From a virus, in IMG/VR virus record IMGVR_UViG_3300030119_000989, positions 1 to 54,711 of that record: 54,711 nucleotides of DNA; one strand, 5' to 3'. Positions 40,073 to 48,792 of this stretch are shown in pieces. The position numbers and the translations under genes are program-made. How positions within the stretch are numbered: position 1 is the stretch's first letter; each line of letters starts with the position of its first letter. Below the pieces are notes generated by a model. The model was not told the DNA's origin and made no database searches. It saw nothing but the letters and a program-made list of their open reading frames with translations.

Positions 40073-42508
40073 ATGCCAATTATCGGTGAAGCTGCAATCA
40101 ATCTCGTGGCCAACACTCGCCCTTTGCAAAGCTCGCTGGGAAAAGTGGGCGGCATACTTCGCAATAACCTTGCACCTATTGCGAAGATCGGCGGGCTTAT
40201 CGGCGCGGCAATCTCTGGCGCAACTGTAGCAGCAGGCGTTTTTGGAACAAAGATGGCCGCTGACATGGAACAGACTGAGATTGCTTTTGAATCCATGCTT
40301 AAATCCGCAGACAAAGCCAAGCAAGTTATTGGCGATCTGAAAAGATTCAGCGATGTTACCCCATTCGAGCCGGATGAAGTGATTTCTGCGGGACGTGCAC
40401 TGATTGCGTTTAATGAGCCAGCCCACCAGTTAACGCAAACCCTGACCCGGATCGGCGACATCTCTGCTGGGTTGCGAATCCCCCTTGGCGAACTAACTGA
40501 AATCTACGGGAAAGCGCGTGTCAATGGGCGGTTGATGATGGAGGATATCAACCAGCTTACCGGTCGCGGCATCCCAATCATCGGCGAGTTGGCCAAGCAG
40601 TTTGGCGTCACAGAAGGCGAGGTGCGTAACCTGGTCAGCACCGGCAAGGTTGGGTTTAAGAATCTTGAGCAGGCGTTTACGGACATGACCAGCAATGGCG
40701 GCATGTTCTTCGATTTGATGGCCAAGCAGTCCAAGTCTGCAATTGGATTGTGGAGTACATTTCAAGGCGCGATCAAGGATGTTTTTCGTGACTTCGGAAA
40801 GATTCTTCTTGAGGAGCTAAACCTAAAGCAAGTCCTGTCTGCTGCGATTGACCAGCTAAAAGGCTTCAGAGAGACATTCATCCCAACAATTCGATCTGCA
40901 ATCCAGATTACACGTGAGTTTGCCACGGTTGTCGCTGGTGCCACAAAATGGATATACAACTTCATGTTTGGCGGCGAAGGGCTGCGCGGTGTAATCGGAA
41001 AGGTCAAGCTGGCTGTGGCTGGATTGGCTATTGGGTTTACCGGACTGTCTGCTGCCATTGTTGGCACTCAAGCCGCCTTACTGGTGTTTACTAGGACATC
41101 GCTACCCGAACTGATCGCTTTGATCAAGGTTATCATTAAGTCGCTAAAGGCGTTTACAGCTTCTCTCTGGACGTTAAATACTGCCGTTATTGCGGTCAAG
41201 GTTGCGATTGGTGGTGCCCTTATCACGGTCTTGTTGGCACTTGGTGCAGCATTTCTCAAAGCCAAGGCTGAAGGGATTGGGCTTGATGAGGTATTAATGA
41301 ATTTAGCAGACGACGCGGGCATCATCTACAACAAAACACGCCATCTGCAAAATGCCCAGGATAACCTTGCTCAATCCAGCAAACGACTTGCAACAGCAAT
41401 GAAAGCTGTTGATGCTGCGGATAGCACAGAAAAGCAATTGACCGCGAGTGTTGATCTCGTCAAGGCGCTTGAAGATCGCATTGCTGCAATCAAGCGGTAC
41501 AGCATTATTGCACGCGACCAGGCTGGCGAGATGAGCATGTCTCAATGGCGTGTTGATGTGCGAAATATCAAACTGCTTAGTGAGCAGTTAAACAAGGCCA
41601 AGCAAGCTGTCAAAGATCTGCAAGATCAAATAGCAAACGGATCGTCGGACCAGCACGTCGAGGACATCAAGCGGATTGAAAAGGCGTTAAAAGACCTCAA
41701 CACTGAGGTGCAACACTTTGGCATGTCCCAGGAAGATATCCTGCTGGTTGATTTTCTGGCTATGAAGAAGCTGGGCGTTGCGACTGATGAACAAGTCCAA
41801 AAACTCACAGCATTGCAGAATGATCTAAAACGACTCAAAGGTGAATCATTTCTTGATGACCTCCAACGAGAACTCGACACGATGGGTATGGACAGTATTG
41901 AGTTAAAGATTTTTGACCTGCAAAACATGAAGCTTGGCGCCGATCAACTCAAACAGGCACAAGAGATTTTGCAGCAGATGCGAAGCCAAAGTGTTGAGAA
42001 CTTGATCGGCGACCGTCAGCAAAAGGTTTCATTCTTTGGCGCTCCTGATGAGATGGAATTGGCAAACCTCAAGGGAGCAACTGAAGATCAAAAAGACCGC
42101 CTACGTGAGTTGAACGGCGAGCTTAAGCGCCTTTCCATCGGTGAACACATTGCCAAACTCCGCATTGATGTTGAAGAAAGTGGTCTTGGCGATATTGAGA
42201 GAAGGCTAAACGAATTGAGGCGTGAAGGTGCTGATGCATCACAAATCGCCGAGGCACGTGCTCTACTTGAGCAACAGCAGGAAAACCAAGATCGCCCTAA
42301 TCGCATCCAAACCGTCGGACTCACCGACATGTTCAACCGCATTCAAACCGCGATCAGCCCCAAGGACGATCCACAGAAAAACACCGAGAAGAACACCAAG
42401 TCGCTGGTGGATTTGGCTCAAAAGACCAACAAGCTGCTGGATACGGTGGCTCAAAATACCAAGACGAGCACCACGGCCAGCACGGTTGCCCTTGGGTTTG
42501 GTGCTTGA
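40073..42508 (+). CDS. Tail tape measure protein
   Basis: An 811-residue protein. The N-terminal domain is the tape-measure domain (AFESMLKSADKAKQVIGDLK, then SDVTPFEPDEVISAGRALIA and EDINQLTGRGIPIIGELAKQ). Hydrophobic segments lie around residues 305-400, then coiled coil to the end. As a ruler it would predict a tail of roughly 120 nm. Followed by late motif copy 6 and a terminator. Confidence 0.88.
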   Translation: MPIIGEAAINLVANTRPLQSSLGKVGGILRNNLAPIAKIGGLIGAAISGATVAAGVFGTKMAADMEQTEIAFESMLKSADKAKQVIGDLKRFSDVTPFEPDEVISAGRALIAFNEPAHQLTQTLTRIGDISAGLRIPLGELTEIYGKARVNGRLMMEDINQLTGRGIPIIGELAKQFGVTEGEVRNLVSTGKVGFKNLEQAFTDMTSNGGMFFDLMAKQSKSAIGLWSTFQGAIKDVFRDFGKILLEELNLKQVLSAAIDQLKGFRETFIPTIRSAIQITREFATVVAGATKWIYNFMFGGEGLRGVIGKVKLAVAGLAIGFTGLSAAIVGTQAALLVFTRTSLPELIALIKVIIKSLKAFTASLWTLNTAVIAVKVAIGGALITVLLALGAAFLKAKAEGIGLDEVLMNLADDAGIIYNKTRHLQNAQDNLAQSSKRLATAMKAVDAADSTEKQLTASVDLVKALEDRIAAIKRYSIIARDQAGEMSMSQWRVDVRNIKLLSEQLNKAKQAVKDLQDQIANGSSDQHVEDIKRIEKALKDLNTEVQHFGMSQEDILLVDFLAMKKLGVATDEQVQKLTALQNDLKRLKGESFLDDLQRELDTMGMDSIELKIFDLQNMKLGADQLKQAQEILQQMRSQSVENLIGDRQQKVSFFGAPDEMELANLKGATEDQKDRLRELNGELKRLSIGEHIAKLRIDVEESGLGDIERRLNELRREGADASQIAEARALLEQQQENQDRPNRIQTVGLTDMFNRIQTAISPKDDPQKNTEKNTKSLVDLAQKTNKLLDTVAQNTKTSTTASTVALGFGA

Positions 42509-42512
42509 TCGT

Positions 42513-42558
42513 GACACCGCCGTTCTCCACCTGACTTGCCTAATGGGTAACCACCATG
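42513..42558 (+). repeat. Bipartite late motif, copy 6
   Basis: GACACCGCC, then TAACCACCATG 35 nt on. An ATG at its right box opens a five-codon frame ending in TAG. The motif lies upstream of a terminator, with the next gene 177 nt away. Confidence 0.55.
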
Positions 42559-42628
42559 CGAAGGCAAAAGTAGTAACCCACAAACAAACTTCCAGCGCCC
42601 CCGCTACCACAATCTGCTTTTCCTTCAC

Positions 42629-42663
42629 GGGCATGGCCCTGCCGTAGGGCCTGCCCATTTTTC
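42629..42663 (+). terminator. Terminator after the tape measure gene
   Basis: GGGC and GGCCCT pair with AGGGCC and GCCC (two-base bulge on one side, one on the other) around GCCGT, followed by ATTTTTC. Confidence 0.75.
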
Positions 42664-42689
42664 AATCTCCATGTGAAGGAAATCACATC

Positions 42690-43529
42690 ATGGCCCTCAC
42701 TGTCGAATTCGAAGAACTCCCCGGATCACCCAAAGAACAATACACCGCCACCGGGTTCCAGGTTACCCGTCGCTTCAAATGCCCGTGGTCGCGGCGTCAC
42801 AAGTTGGCCCGACAGTTCAAGGCCAAGCAGGGTATCGCCTACAAGTACAACGTGGCCGCACGTGTGACAGATGTGGCCATCGATCCGTTCTTCGACAATG
42901 AAGGCAAGGTCGATGAAAACCCCAATCCCCGCGAGATCACGTACTCCGACGCCTTGCTCACGGTGACATACCGCACGCCGGACGGCTACACCGTGATTGA
43001 TTCGGATGATCCTGAAACGCTCATCACCGAGAATGTTGATGATTGGACGGAGTTTTTGACAATATCAGGGCGTCGGCTGTGGTGGGGATCCGAGGGAAGC
43101 GATACTGTCGTCGGCCCATTTCAACCAAGGCCGCTTGGCGATGAAGCATCGCCCGGTATGCTGATCACTGGCATGACGTGGAAGATCACACGATATGAAG
43201 TGCTTTCGGTACCTCAAGTATGGCGAGACCTCAACGGTTACGTCAATTCGGACGAACTGTATTCGCGGACACTCGGCATGACCTTCGCACCGGAAACGCT
43301 GCTTTACATGCCGATGACCATGCAAAGAACAATCACCAGTGATGGCTTAAAGGCATGGACAGTCACGCAAACCATGTCGCATCGCTTGACCGGATGGAAT
43401 AGCTTCTATGATCCCAAACGGGCAGGCTGGTTTCCAGTGTACACGCCACCAGTCGGTGAAAATAAGGAACAAGATCAAAACCGAATTTACACCCCAACCA
43501 CATTCAAAGACAAGCTAAACTGGAAATAA
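42690..43529 (+). CDS. Distal tail-type hypothetical protein
   Basis: A 279-residue protein following the tape measure gene, where distal tail or baseplate proteins are found. Segments YTATGFQVTRRFKCPWSRRH, VTYRTPDGYTVIDSDDPETL, MLITGMTWKITRYEVLSVPQ and TVTQTMSHRLTGWNSFYDPK. No definite family recognised. GAAGGAA precedes the ATG. Confidence 0.55.
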   Translation: MALTVEFEELPGSPKEQYTATGFQVTRRFKCPWSRRHKLARQFKAKQGIAYKYNVAARVTDVAIDPFFDNEGKVDENPNPREITYSDALLTVTYRTPDGYTVIDSDDPETLITENVDDWTEFLTISGRRLWWGSEGSDTVVGPFQPRPLGDEASPGMLITGMTWKITRYEVLSVPQVWRDLNGYVNSDELYSRTLGMTFAPETLLYMPMTMQRTITSDGLKAWTVTQTMSHRLTGWNSFYDPKRAGWFPVYTPPVGENKEQDQNRIYTPTTFKDKLNWK

Positions 43530-44231
43530 TCAGTTCGGAATCTGAAACTTTCGTGGATAATTGGTCCATTCAAAACCATCACGTTCCCTGTTTGGCTTGG
43601 CACGCCAGACAGGGAATTCTTTTATTTGATGCGTGTGCAAATAATCAAATAGTTGCTGTGGGACAATTGCTAATTCAAATTCTCGATATTGGTTATAAGC
43701 GTCATAGCTCTTTGCTCCAGACGTGTACTTTCCTGTCTGTTTCTTTCCTAATGTCACAACTTTTGAATTCAATTTTGGTTTATCGAGACTATAGACAAAT
43801 GGATTGTTTCGTACTTTGGGCTGGTAAATAAAGAATCCATCATCGGTAAGATAATTTACTGTTCCCTCCAACACCTCATATCCCTCCGGCGCGTCCAGCT
43901 TCATGTGTTTGTACACCTCACCGATCCACCGACACCGCACATCCCCAATCGGCTCGTAAAACCACGGTGCTGAAGCGTCGTGATACGCATCGCCTTTGCC
44001 TCGCTTTGCTCGCTTCTGAGCCTCCTTCATCACCTCAACACACCACAGCTTGTCGCCAATCTTCACCCAGTTGGGTGCCTGCTGCTCAAACAGCCGCTTG
44101 ACGCCCGTGGGTTGATCTTCCCACTTCGGTCCCGCCTGTTTGTCTGCAATCTTGTTCGTGCCATCCTCAGCCGTTGCAACCATGCTCAAACTCAGGATCA
44201 TCATTCCAATCATCAATGTGCGACGTTCCAT
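43530..44231 (-). CDS. Secreted protein on the opposite strand (moron-like)
   Basis: A 233-residue protein with a clear signal peptide (RTLMIGMMILSLSMVATAED, cleavage after ATA). The mature part is soluble, Trp/Tyr-rich (APWFYEPIGDVRCRWIGEVY, YLTDDGFFIYQPKVRNN, GFEWTNYPRKFQIPN), with two cysteines. It is the only minus-strand gene in the tail region and its A/T-richer end differs from its neighbours. These features fit a lysogenic-conversion cargo gene expressed from the prophage. No family recognised. Confidence 0.65.
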   Translation of the reverse strand: MERRTLMIGMMILSLSMVATAEDGTNKIADKQAGPKWEDQPTGVKRLFEQQAPNWVKIGDKLWCVEVMKEAQKRAKRGKGDAYHDASAPWFYEPIGDVRCRWIGEVYKHMKLDAPEGYEVLEGTVNYLTDDGFFIYQPKVRNNPFVYSLDKPKLNSKVVTLGKKQTGKYTSGAKSYDAYNQYREFELAIVPQQLFDYLHTHQIKEFPVWRAKPNRERDGFEWTNYPRKFQIPN

Positions 44232-44267
44232 GTCGCCCCCTTTCGTGTGTGAACTCTACGCCTACAT

Positions 44268-44313
44268 GATACCGCCTCACGCCATCCCGTAAATGGGAAA
44301 GGCAATCACATAA
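44268..44313 (+). repeat. Bipartite late motif, copy 7
   Basis: GATACCGCC, then CAATCACATAA 35 nt on. It restarts the late strand after the opposite-strand gene; the next ATG is 76 nt from the first base. Confidence 0.55.
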
Positions 44314-44343
44314 TGACCGTCAGTGGCAAAATGAGGATTCCAG

Positions 44344-45000
44344 ATGCCAGGCACAGACCAACTTCGATATGTCAAAGCAGGCGACCGCCCTAGCGCGAGC
44401 CAGCACAACATCATTGTCGATGCAGTCAAGGAAAAACAATCAGGCGCCAATGCTTTCTCTGGGCAAGGGTATACCCAGCGACCAGACGCCAGCAAGTTTT
44501 CCCGCGTGGCCAGATTCCGGGTGGACGAAGAGATTCCAGACCCAATCGAAGCACGTGACTATCTCAAGTGTGTTGAGTTGGACGGCAGTGACGTGGTTTC
44601 AGATCAGATTGTTGTCGCCTTATCTGAACACACCAAACCACTCAGCGTACTCTACGCCAAAGATTTGATCCTTTTCGCTGCTGAGGTGATCGACGATTTT
44701 GGTGAGACTGATGATGATGACAATCCAATCATGTGGTTGGAAGTGGTGCCGCCGGTGCTAGTGGGCGATCCAGTGGATTTGACATACACAGGCGGCAGCA
44801 CAACCGCAGTCACCGGCACGTGGGACAGGGACAATCAAACCGGCAACGGCATGACCAAGCGGTACCAGCGGATTGAGTGGGATGACGAAAACAAAAAGCT
44901 CGTCGCATTCGAGTGGACGGAAACAGTTGATGCATTTGGCCGCAAGGTAGGCAGCACGCTGGAAGTGGCGAGAGATATTGTTCAGTTCGAGGCTTGCTAA
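44344..45000 (+). CDS. Hypothetical virion-region protein
   Basis: A 218-residue protein, function not recognised. It begins GTDQLRYVKAGDRPSASQHN, has acidic DDFGETDDDDNPIMWLEVVP, and ends in a beta-rich ERIEWDDENKKLVAFEWTET-like stretch. AATGAGGA precedes the ATG. Its stop overlaps the next start (TAATG). The late position suggests a tail or appendage protein. Confidence 0.5.
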   Translation: MPGTDQLRYVKAGDRPSASQHNIIVDAVKEKQSGANAFSGQGYTQRPDASKFSRVARFRVDEEIPDPIEARDYLKCVELDGSDVVSDQIVVALSEHTKPLSVLYAKDLILFAAEVIDDFGETDDDDNPIMWLEVVPPVLVGDPVDLTYTGGSTTAVTGTWDRDNQTGNGMTKRYQRIEWDDENKKLVAFEWTETVDAFGRKVGSTLEVARDIVQFEAC

Positions 45001-45542
45001 TGGCGTTACCACTTAATGCAAATGGGAATCCAGTGCTGGGACCGGGTGGGAAGCCTGCGTTGGATTGCGGGTGTTGTGAGTTACCAATGAAACTGACACT
45101 CACCTTGCAAAATATGGTCACACACGAGGGCTACTGCGAGACCAGTGAAAACACTGGATACTCCGCCACTTGGGGCGGAAGCTTGAATGGTGTGTATGAA
45201 ATCACTAAGGGTGAAACACAGCCAGTCGAAGGATCGACGTATTATTCCACCCAAATCAACACAGTTTCATTGTTTTTCGAGCTTTTTGCGGGTGGTGTTC
45301 GAACGTATGCCGCGACGGTAAGTTATTTCAACGTCGAAATTTTAATAGAAAATGACACAAGAAACATAACGTTTATATTGGTTCAAGCCAGCCCTAACGC
45401 TGGTAATCAATTTGCGTGGGAAAGCAGTGAAGTGCTAAAAAGCCTTGGCGACACTATCGACAACCCCGCTACATCATGTTCAACCGGTAGTACATACACA
45501 CCGACGTATAACGGCGAGGCGATTGTGGATTACACATCATGA
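45000..45542 (+). CDS. Hypothetical virion-region protein with Cys cluster
   Basis: About 180 residues starting in the TAATG overlap. The opening LNANGNPVLGPGGKPALDCG, then CCELPMK, places three Cys together. The rest is beta-rich (LTLTLQNMVTHEGYCETSEN, NTVSLFFELFAGGVRTYAAT). Overlaps the next gene by ATGA. Function unknown. Confidence 0.5.
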   Translation: MALPLNANGNPVLGPGGKPALDCGCCELPMKLTLTLQNMVTHEGYCETSENTGYSATWGGSLNGVYEITKGETQPVEGSTYYSTQINTVSLFFELFAGGVRTYAATVSYFNVEILIENDTRNITFILVQASPNAGNQFAWESSEVLKSLGDTIDNPATSCSTGSTYTPTYNGEAIVDYTS

Positions 45543-45931
45543 TGCAATACCAACCAACTGATGACGGAGGCAGGATCGCGCAAGCAGATACCAAATTCGG
45601 ACGATACCGGATCATATGGGATGCCGAAAACAACATTACCGAAATGATGCACGAGCCACGACACCCGCAACAATCATCAGGGATGTCACATATCATTCAC
45701 GGCGCCGCAGGACTGGCAAAGGCCAAGCTCGGTATCGATCGGGCGTCGGATGGCGTGATTGAACATCGAACACAAATCTGCAAAACCTGCCCCAAATCCA
45801 TTTTTAAGGATGCGCAACTCAGAAAATGCAGTGCATGTGGCTGCGGCTTGATCGACAAAAAGCTGGTCGTCGCCAGTGAAAAATGCCCTCTCGGCAAGTG
45901 GGATGCTGTCACTGACAAACCGTCCGCTTGA
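45539..45931 (+). CDS. Zinc-ribbon protein
   Basis: A 130-residue protein. The C-terminal half has paired cysteines QICKTCPKSIF, LRKCSACGCGLIDKK and ASEKCPLGKW, a zinc-ribbon type seen in phage late regions. The N-terminal part includes IHGAAGLAKAKLGIDRASDG. Probably a structural or assembly factor. Overlaps the upstream gene by ATGA. Confidence 0.65.
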   Translation: MMQYQPTDDGGRIAQADTKFGRYRIIWDAENNITEMMHEPRHPQQSSGMSHIIHGAAGLAKAKLGIDRASDGVIEHRTQICKTCPKSIFKDAQLRKCSACGCGLIDKKLVVASEKCPLGKWDAVTDKPSA

Positions 45932-45975
45932 CACCGCCCGACATCCCCTTGCCGCCATCATCACCAATCCCATGG
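45930..45975 (+). repeat. Bipartite late motif, copy 8
   Basis: GACACCGCC (starting in the stop codon), then CAATCCCATGG 35 nt on, two bases before ATG 45977, which has no Shine-Dalgarno site. Confidence 0.5.
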
Positions 45976-45976
45976 C

Positions 45977-46219
45977 ATGAGCCTGTCGCGCCCTGAACTC
46001 CACGAACTGAGCCCCAGCGAATTGCTGCATGTGCATCATGGTTGCATGGTGGCAATCCAAACCAGCCTTGCGGTTGGCGATGATGGCATCGATGAGTTTC
46101 TGGTACGTGCCAAAGCGGTCGCTGCTGAACTCCATAACCGCATCAGTCCCCACAACCCCATTGAAGTCCCAGATCATCGCCGCAAACTCAAGTCCGGCCG
46201 CACAAGGGCGCGGCGATGA
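45977..46219 (+). CDS. Small hypothetical protein
   Basis: An 80-residue protein: a helical core (RPELHELSPSELLHVHHGCM, VRAKAVAAELHNRISPHNP) and a basic tail (HRRKLKSGRTRARR). No family recognised. Its stop overlaps the next tiny gene (ATGA). Confidence 0.45.
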   Translation: MSLSRPELHELSPSELLHVHHGCMVAIQTSLAVGDDGIDEFLVRAKAVAAELHNRISPHNPIEVPDHRRKLKSGRTRARR

Positions 46220-46305
46220 AAACCCGCTGGATCAACTGGTGGCATGTCATCGAGATGTTGGCATGGATTGCCTTTTATCTACTCGCTTTTTCTGCTGGCA
46301 CCTGA
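46216..46305 (+). CDS. 29-residue single-pass membrane peptide
   Basis: ATG at 46216 overlaps the upstream stop as ATGA. The peptide has a basic, Trp-rich start (KTRWINWWHVIE) and one hydrophobic helix (MLAWIAFYLLAFSAG). Translational coupling and composition support a real gene; it could be a lysis accessory or tail chaperone peptide, but nothing fixes the role. Confidence 0.45.
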   Translation: MKTRWINWWHVIEMLAWIAFYLLAFSAGT

Positions 46306-46349
46306 CACCGCACTGCCCCATCAGTTGTCGAACTGCGTCAACTGCACAG
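46304..46349 (+). repeat. Bipartite late motif, copy 9
   Basis: GACACCGCA, then CAACTGCACAG 35 nt on, one base before ATG 46351. It is the most divergent copy. Confidence 0.4.
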
Positions 46350-46350
46350 C

Positions 46351-46800
46351 ATGGCCGAAGCGATGTCCATCACGATCACCTTGCCGCCCTCTCTGCTCCC
46401 CACAGATCAGGTGTACATCATTGTGGATGGCGAGACGGACACGATCACCGAGAACCTACTGGGGATTGAACGCGCGAGTCAAGGGTTTGGCCATGGTCTA
46501 TTTGGTGCCACCGCGTTTGGCTCATCTGTGCAGGGTCCCGGATTCGGCAACGGTCCCTTTGGGCTTGGACCTGTAGGACATGGCATTGACACGGTGACGC
46601 TCAGCACTGTCACAGAGTATGTGGCTGGCGACTACCAGGTGAAAACACAATCGATCGATGATCTAGGCAATACTGGAACTGCGTCTGCTGAAGCGACAAT
46701 CCAACACCGCCCCACACCACCCCCACCATACAGCTTGGCAATCACCACGGGGACGGACCTGCTGACATGGAGTTGGCAAGACCCCGCCCCAATCGCGTGA
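46351..46800 (+). CDS. Hypothetical virion-region protein with Gly-rich stretch
   Basis: A 149-residue protein. It has ITITLPPSLLPTDQVYIIVD, a Gly/Phe-rich segment (SQGFGHGLFGATAFGSSVQG, then GFGNGPFGLGPVGHG) and a Pro-rich end. Probably an appendage protein by composition and place. The ATG at 46363 is an alternative start. Confidence 0.5.
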   Translation: MAEAMSITITLPPSLLPTDQVYIIVDGETDTITENLLGIERASQGFGHGLFGATAFGSSVQGPGFGNGPFGLGPVGHGIDTVTLSTVTEYVAGDYQVKTQSIDDLGNTGTASAEATIQHRPTPPPPYSLAITTGTDLLTWSWQDPAPIA

Positions 46801-46817
46801 GCAAGTGAGTGATACCC

Positions 46818-47411
46818 ATGGCCGAAAAAGCATTGACAAACACACAGGCCAACGCACTGGCCGCCACAACCAATGCCACGACCGGCATGACCTATCCAAC
46901 TGCAAATGAAGACCCTTGGATGGCTGCGTACAACCGTCAGTTGGATCAGGTCAACGCCGTCGCGGTGCGCGGTAATGACCTTCGTGTGTATGAGGTCGAC
47001 GGCAACGCGGACGCCATCGGTGTTCGCCCGGGGCGAAAAGCCTTTGCCAACACCGTGCTGATCTATGCAGGTGCTGATCCTGCTGTGGACTCCCTGACCG
47101 ACAACGACACCACATACATTTGGCTCTACAACGCGTCAGGCGCCGCGACCATCGGATCAGCCATTGATGCCACCGGATGGCCTGCTGTTCCTCACGTAAA
47201 GCTGGCCGAGGTCACGATGGCCGACGGTGTGATCACCAGCATCCTCGATCGCCGCGGAGAAGGTCTGTCGGACATCCTCTTGCCCGTCTACGACGACGCT
47301 GGCCGCCCTGCTGCTGGCTATGCCGGTCGCATGATCTTCAACAGCGATGACGGTCATCTCAACATTGATGACGGAACCAACTGGACGCTGCCCGATGGCA
47401 CGACCACTTAA
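46818..47411 (+). CDS. Tail-fibre-type protein
   Basis: About 197 residues. It has DPWMAAYNRQLDQVNAVAVR, then AGADPAVDSLTDNDTTYIWL, PHVKLAEVTMADGVITSILD and the end MIFNSDDGHLNIDDGTNWTL, which resembles the shaft and tip segments of phage fibre proteins. Start at ATG 46818. Role inferred. Confidence 0.55.
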   Translation: MAEKALTNTQANALAATTNATTGMTYPTANEDPWMAAYNRQLDQVNAVAVRGNDLRVYEVDGNADAIGVRPGRKAFANTVLIYAGADPAVDSLTDNDTTYIWLYNASGAATIGSAIDATGWPAVPHVKLAEVTMADGVITSILDRRGEGLSDILLPVYDDAGRPAAGYAGRMIFNSDDGHLNIDDGTNWTLPDGTTT

Positions 47412-47440
47412 TCACATTTTTCAACTGCAAGGAGAGCCCC

Positions 47441-48037
47441 ATGAAATCCTGTATGTCCCTTCTCATCCTTTTGGTGATCGGCCTGTTTGTGACCGGCTGC
47501 TCCACCGTCAACCAAGTCAGCCTGGACAAAGACACCATCAAGGCCAATGCGACCACGGCGTCCGTCATTCGCAACCAGGACGGCTCCGGCGTCTCCCAGG
47601 CAAGCCAAGCTGCTTCCCAATTGAAAGACGATGACATCCTGCTGACCACGGCCGGCACCGGAAGCATGCTGAGTATCAAGAAAGGCGATGTACTGGTTCG
47701 CGCATGGCTGCCCAAGGATGCCAAAATCAAAAACCTGAAATTCCTTAAGGGCGCAGACGGATCACCTGAACTGAATATCGAAGAACTCGTGGTCACCGGT
47801 AGCACTGTCATTGACGCTGCTGACGACCAGGTTGATAAGGCACTCGATACCCAGGGCAGCATGACGGATGTCGAAGCTGAGGCCCGTAAGGATGTTGCCG
47901 GAAAGGCCGTCGAAGCCGCCAAGGACATCGTCAAATCCGTTGGTGATGCGGTCGATACCGACGTCTCCATTGGCACCGGCGACAGTGAACCCGCTCCCGA
48001 ATCAAGCACCGCAACCAAGCCCGAATCAACCGAATGA
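47441..48037 (+). CDS. Lipoprotein
   Basis: A 198-residue protein with a lipoprotein signal: hydrophobic SLLILLVIGLFVTGCSTVN, cleavage before Cys20. The mature part is charged (VEAEARKDVAGKAVEAAKDI) and ends in a Pro/Ser/Thr tail. AAGGAGAG precedes the ATG. It overlaps the hydrolase gene by ATGA, so the two probably work together, for example in lysis (an outer-membrane-side spanin-like part) or superinfection exclusion. Confidence 0.75.
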   Translation: MKSCMSLLILLVIGLFVTGCSTVNQVSLDKDTIKANATTASVIRNQDGSGVSQASQAASQLKDDDILLTTAGTGSMLSIKKGDVLVRAWLPKDAKIKNLKFLKGADGSPELNIEELVVTGSTVIDAADDQVDKALDTQGSMTDVEAEARKDVAGKAVEAAKDIVKSVGDAVDTDVSIGTGDSEPAPESSTATKPESTE

Positions 48038-48660
48038 GTACCAACCGCATCTATCTCGTCCACGGTTTCAACGTCAGTGATGGCGGTGCCGGATCAATCG
48101 GCCGTCTCGCTGAACCGTTGCAAGAAGCCGGTCTAAAGACCCATCCACTTCGGTATGGATGGTGGGGCCTGCTCATGTCCCGCTTCGGCAACATGGGTCT
48201 GTCCCAAGCGATCGGCGACATGATGGACGAGGGTGATGCGTTCGTGGCTCACTCCAACGGTTGCGACCTGGTGCGACGATTGTCATGGATGGATGTGCCG
48301 CCATTCTCCGCGGTCTTGATCAATCCCGCCCTGGACCGTGACACCGACTTCGGGCCGCGTCTCAACCAAGCCCTGGTCATGTACAACCGATGTGACTGGG
48401 CTGTGTGGCTAGCTCGCTGGCTGATCATGCATCCCTGGGGCGCCATGGGACGCAAAGGCTACAAGGGCAATGACCCGCGAATCGACAATCTGGACTGCTG
48501 GCCGATGGCCAAAGGACATAGCGGCGTGTTCCGACGTCCGGAGTACTGGTCAAAGATCATCGTAGGTTATCTGCATCCTCAGGCAAGTGGCAAAAACTCA
48601 CCCATGCCACAGAGAACGAACCAGAATCCCATCTGCAGGCCTGTGCAGGATTCATCCTGA
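48034..48660 (+). CDS. Alpha/beta hydrolase
   Basis: A 208-residue hydrolase of the lipase/esterase fold. The oxyanion segment is IYLVHGFNVSDGG (6-18), the nucleophile is Ser74 in VAHSNGCDLV, and the probable acid and base are Asp121 (YNRCDWAVW) and His162 (KGHSGVFRR). There is no signal peptide. As the last late gene, coupled to a lipoprotein, it is the best candidate for a lytic enzyme (an esterase acting on envelope lipid, as LysB does in mycobacteriophages), but that is inference. Confidence 0.7.
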   Translation: MSTNRIYLVHGFNVSDGGAGSIGRLAEPLQEAGLKTHPLRYGWWGLLMSRFGNMGLSQAIGDMMDEGDAFVAHSNGCDLVRRLSWMDVPPFSAVLINPALDRDTDFGPRLNQALVMYNRCDWAVWLARWLIMHPWGAMGRKGYKGNDPRIDNLDCWPMAKGHSGVFRRPEYWSKIIVGYLHPQASGKNSPMPQRTNQNPICRPVQDSS

Positions 48661-48711
48661 ACGATTGCGACATTCCTACCCGGCATGGACTTGCTCGTTC
48701 TCTTTGCCACG

Positions 48712-48752
48712 CACCCCGTCGATCTTGGGCCTTTGGTCGGCGGGGTGTTTTT
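48712..48752 (+). terminator. Terminator at the end of the late arm
   Basis: CACCCCG pairs with CGGGGTG (48741-48747), followed by a T5 run. It closes the late operon. Confidence 0.8.
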
Positions 48753-48792
48753 GTGTTTACCGGGAATGGATACAAAATCAGAAAATGGACTT

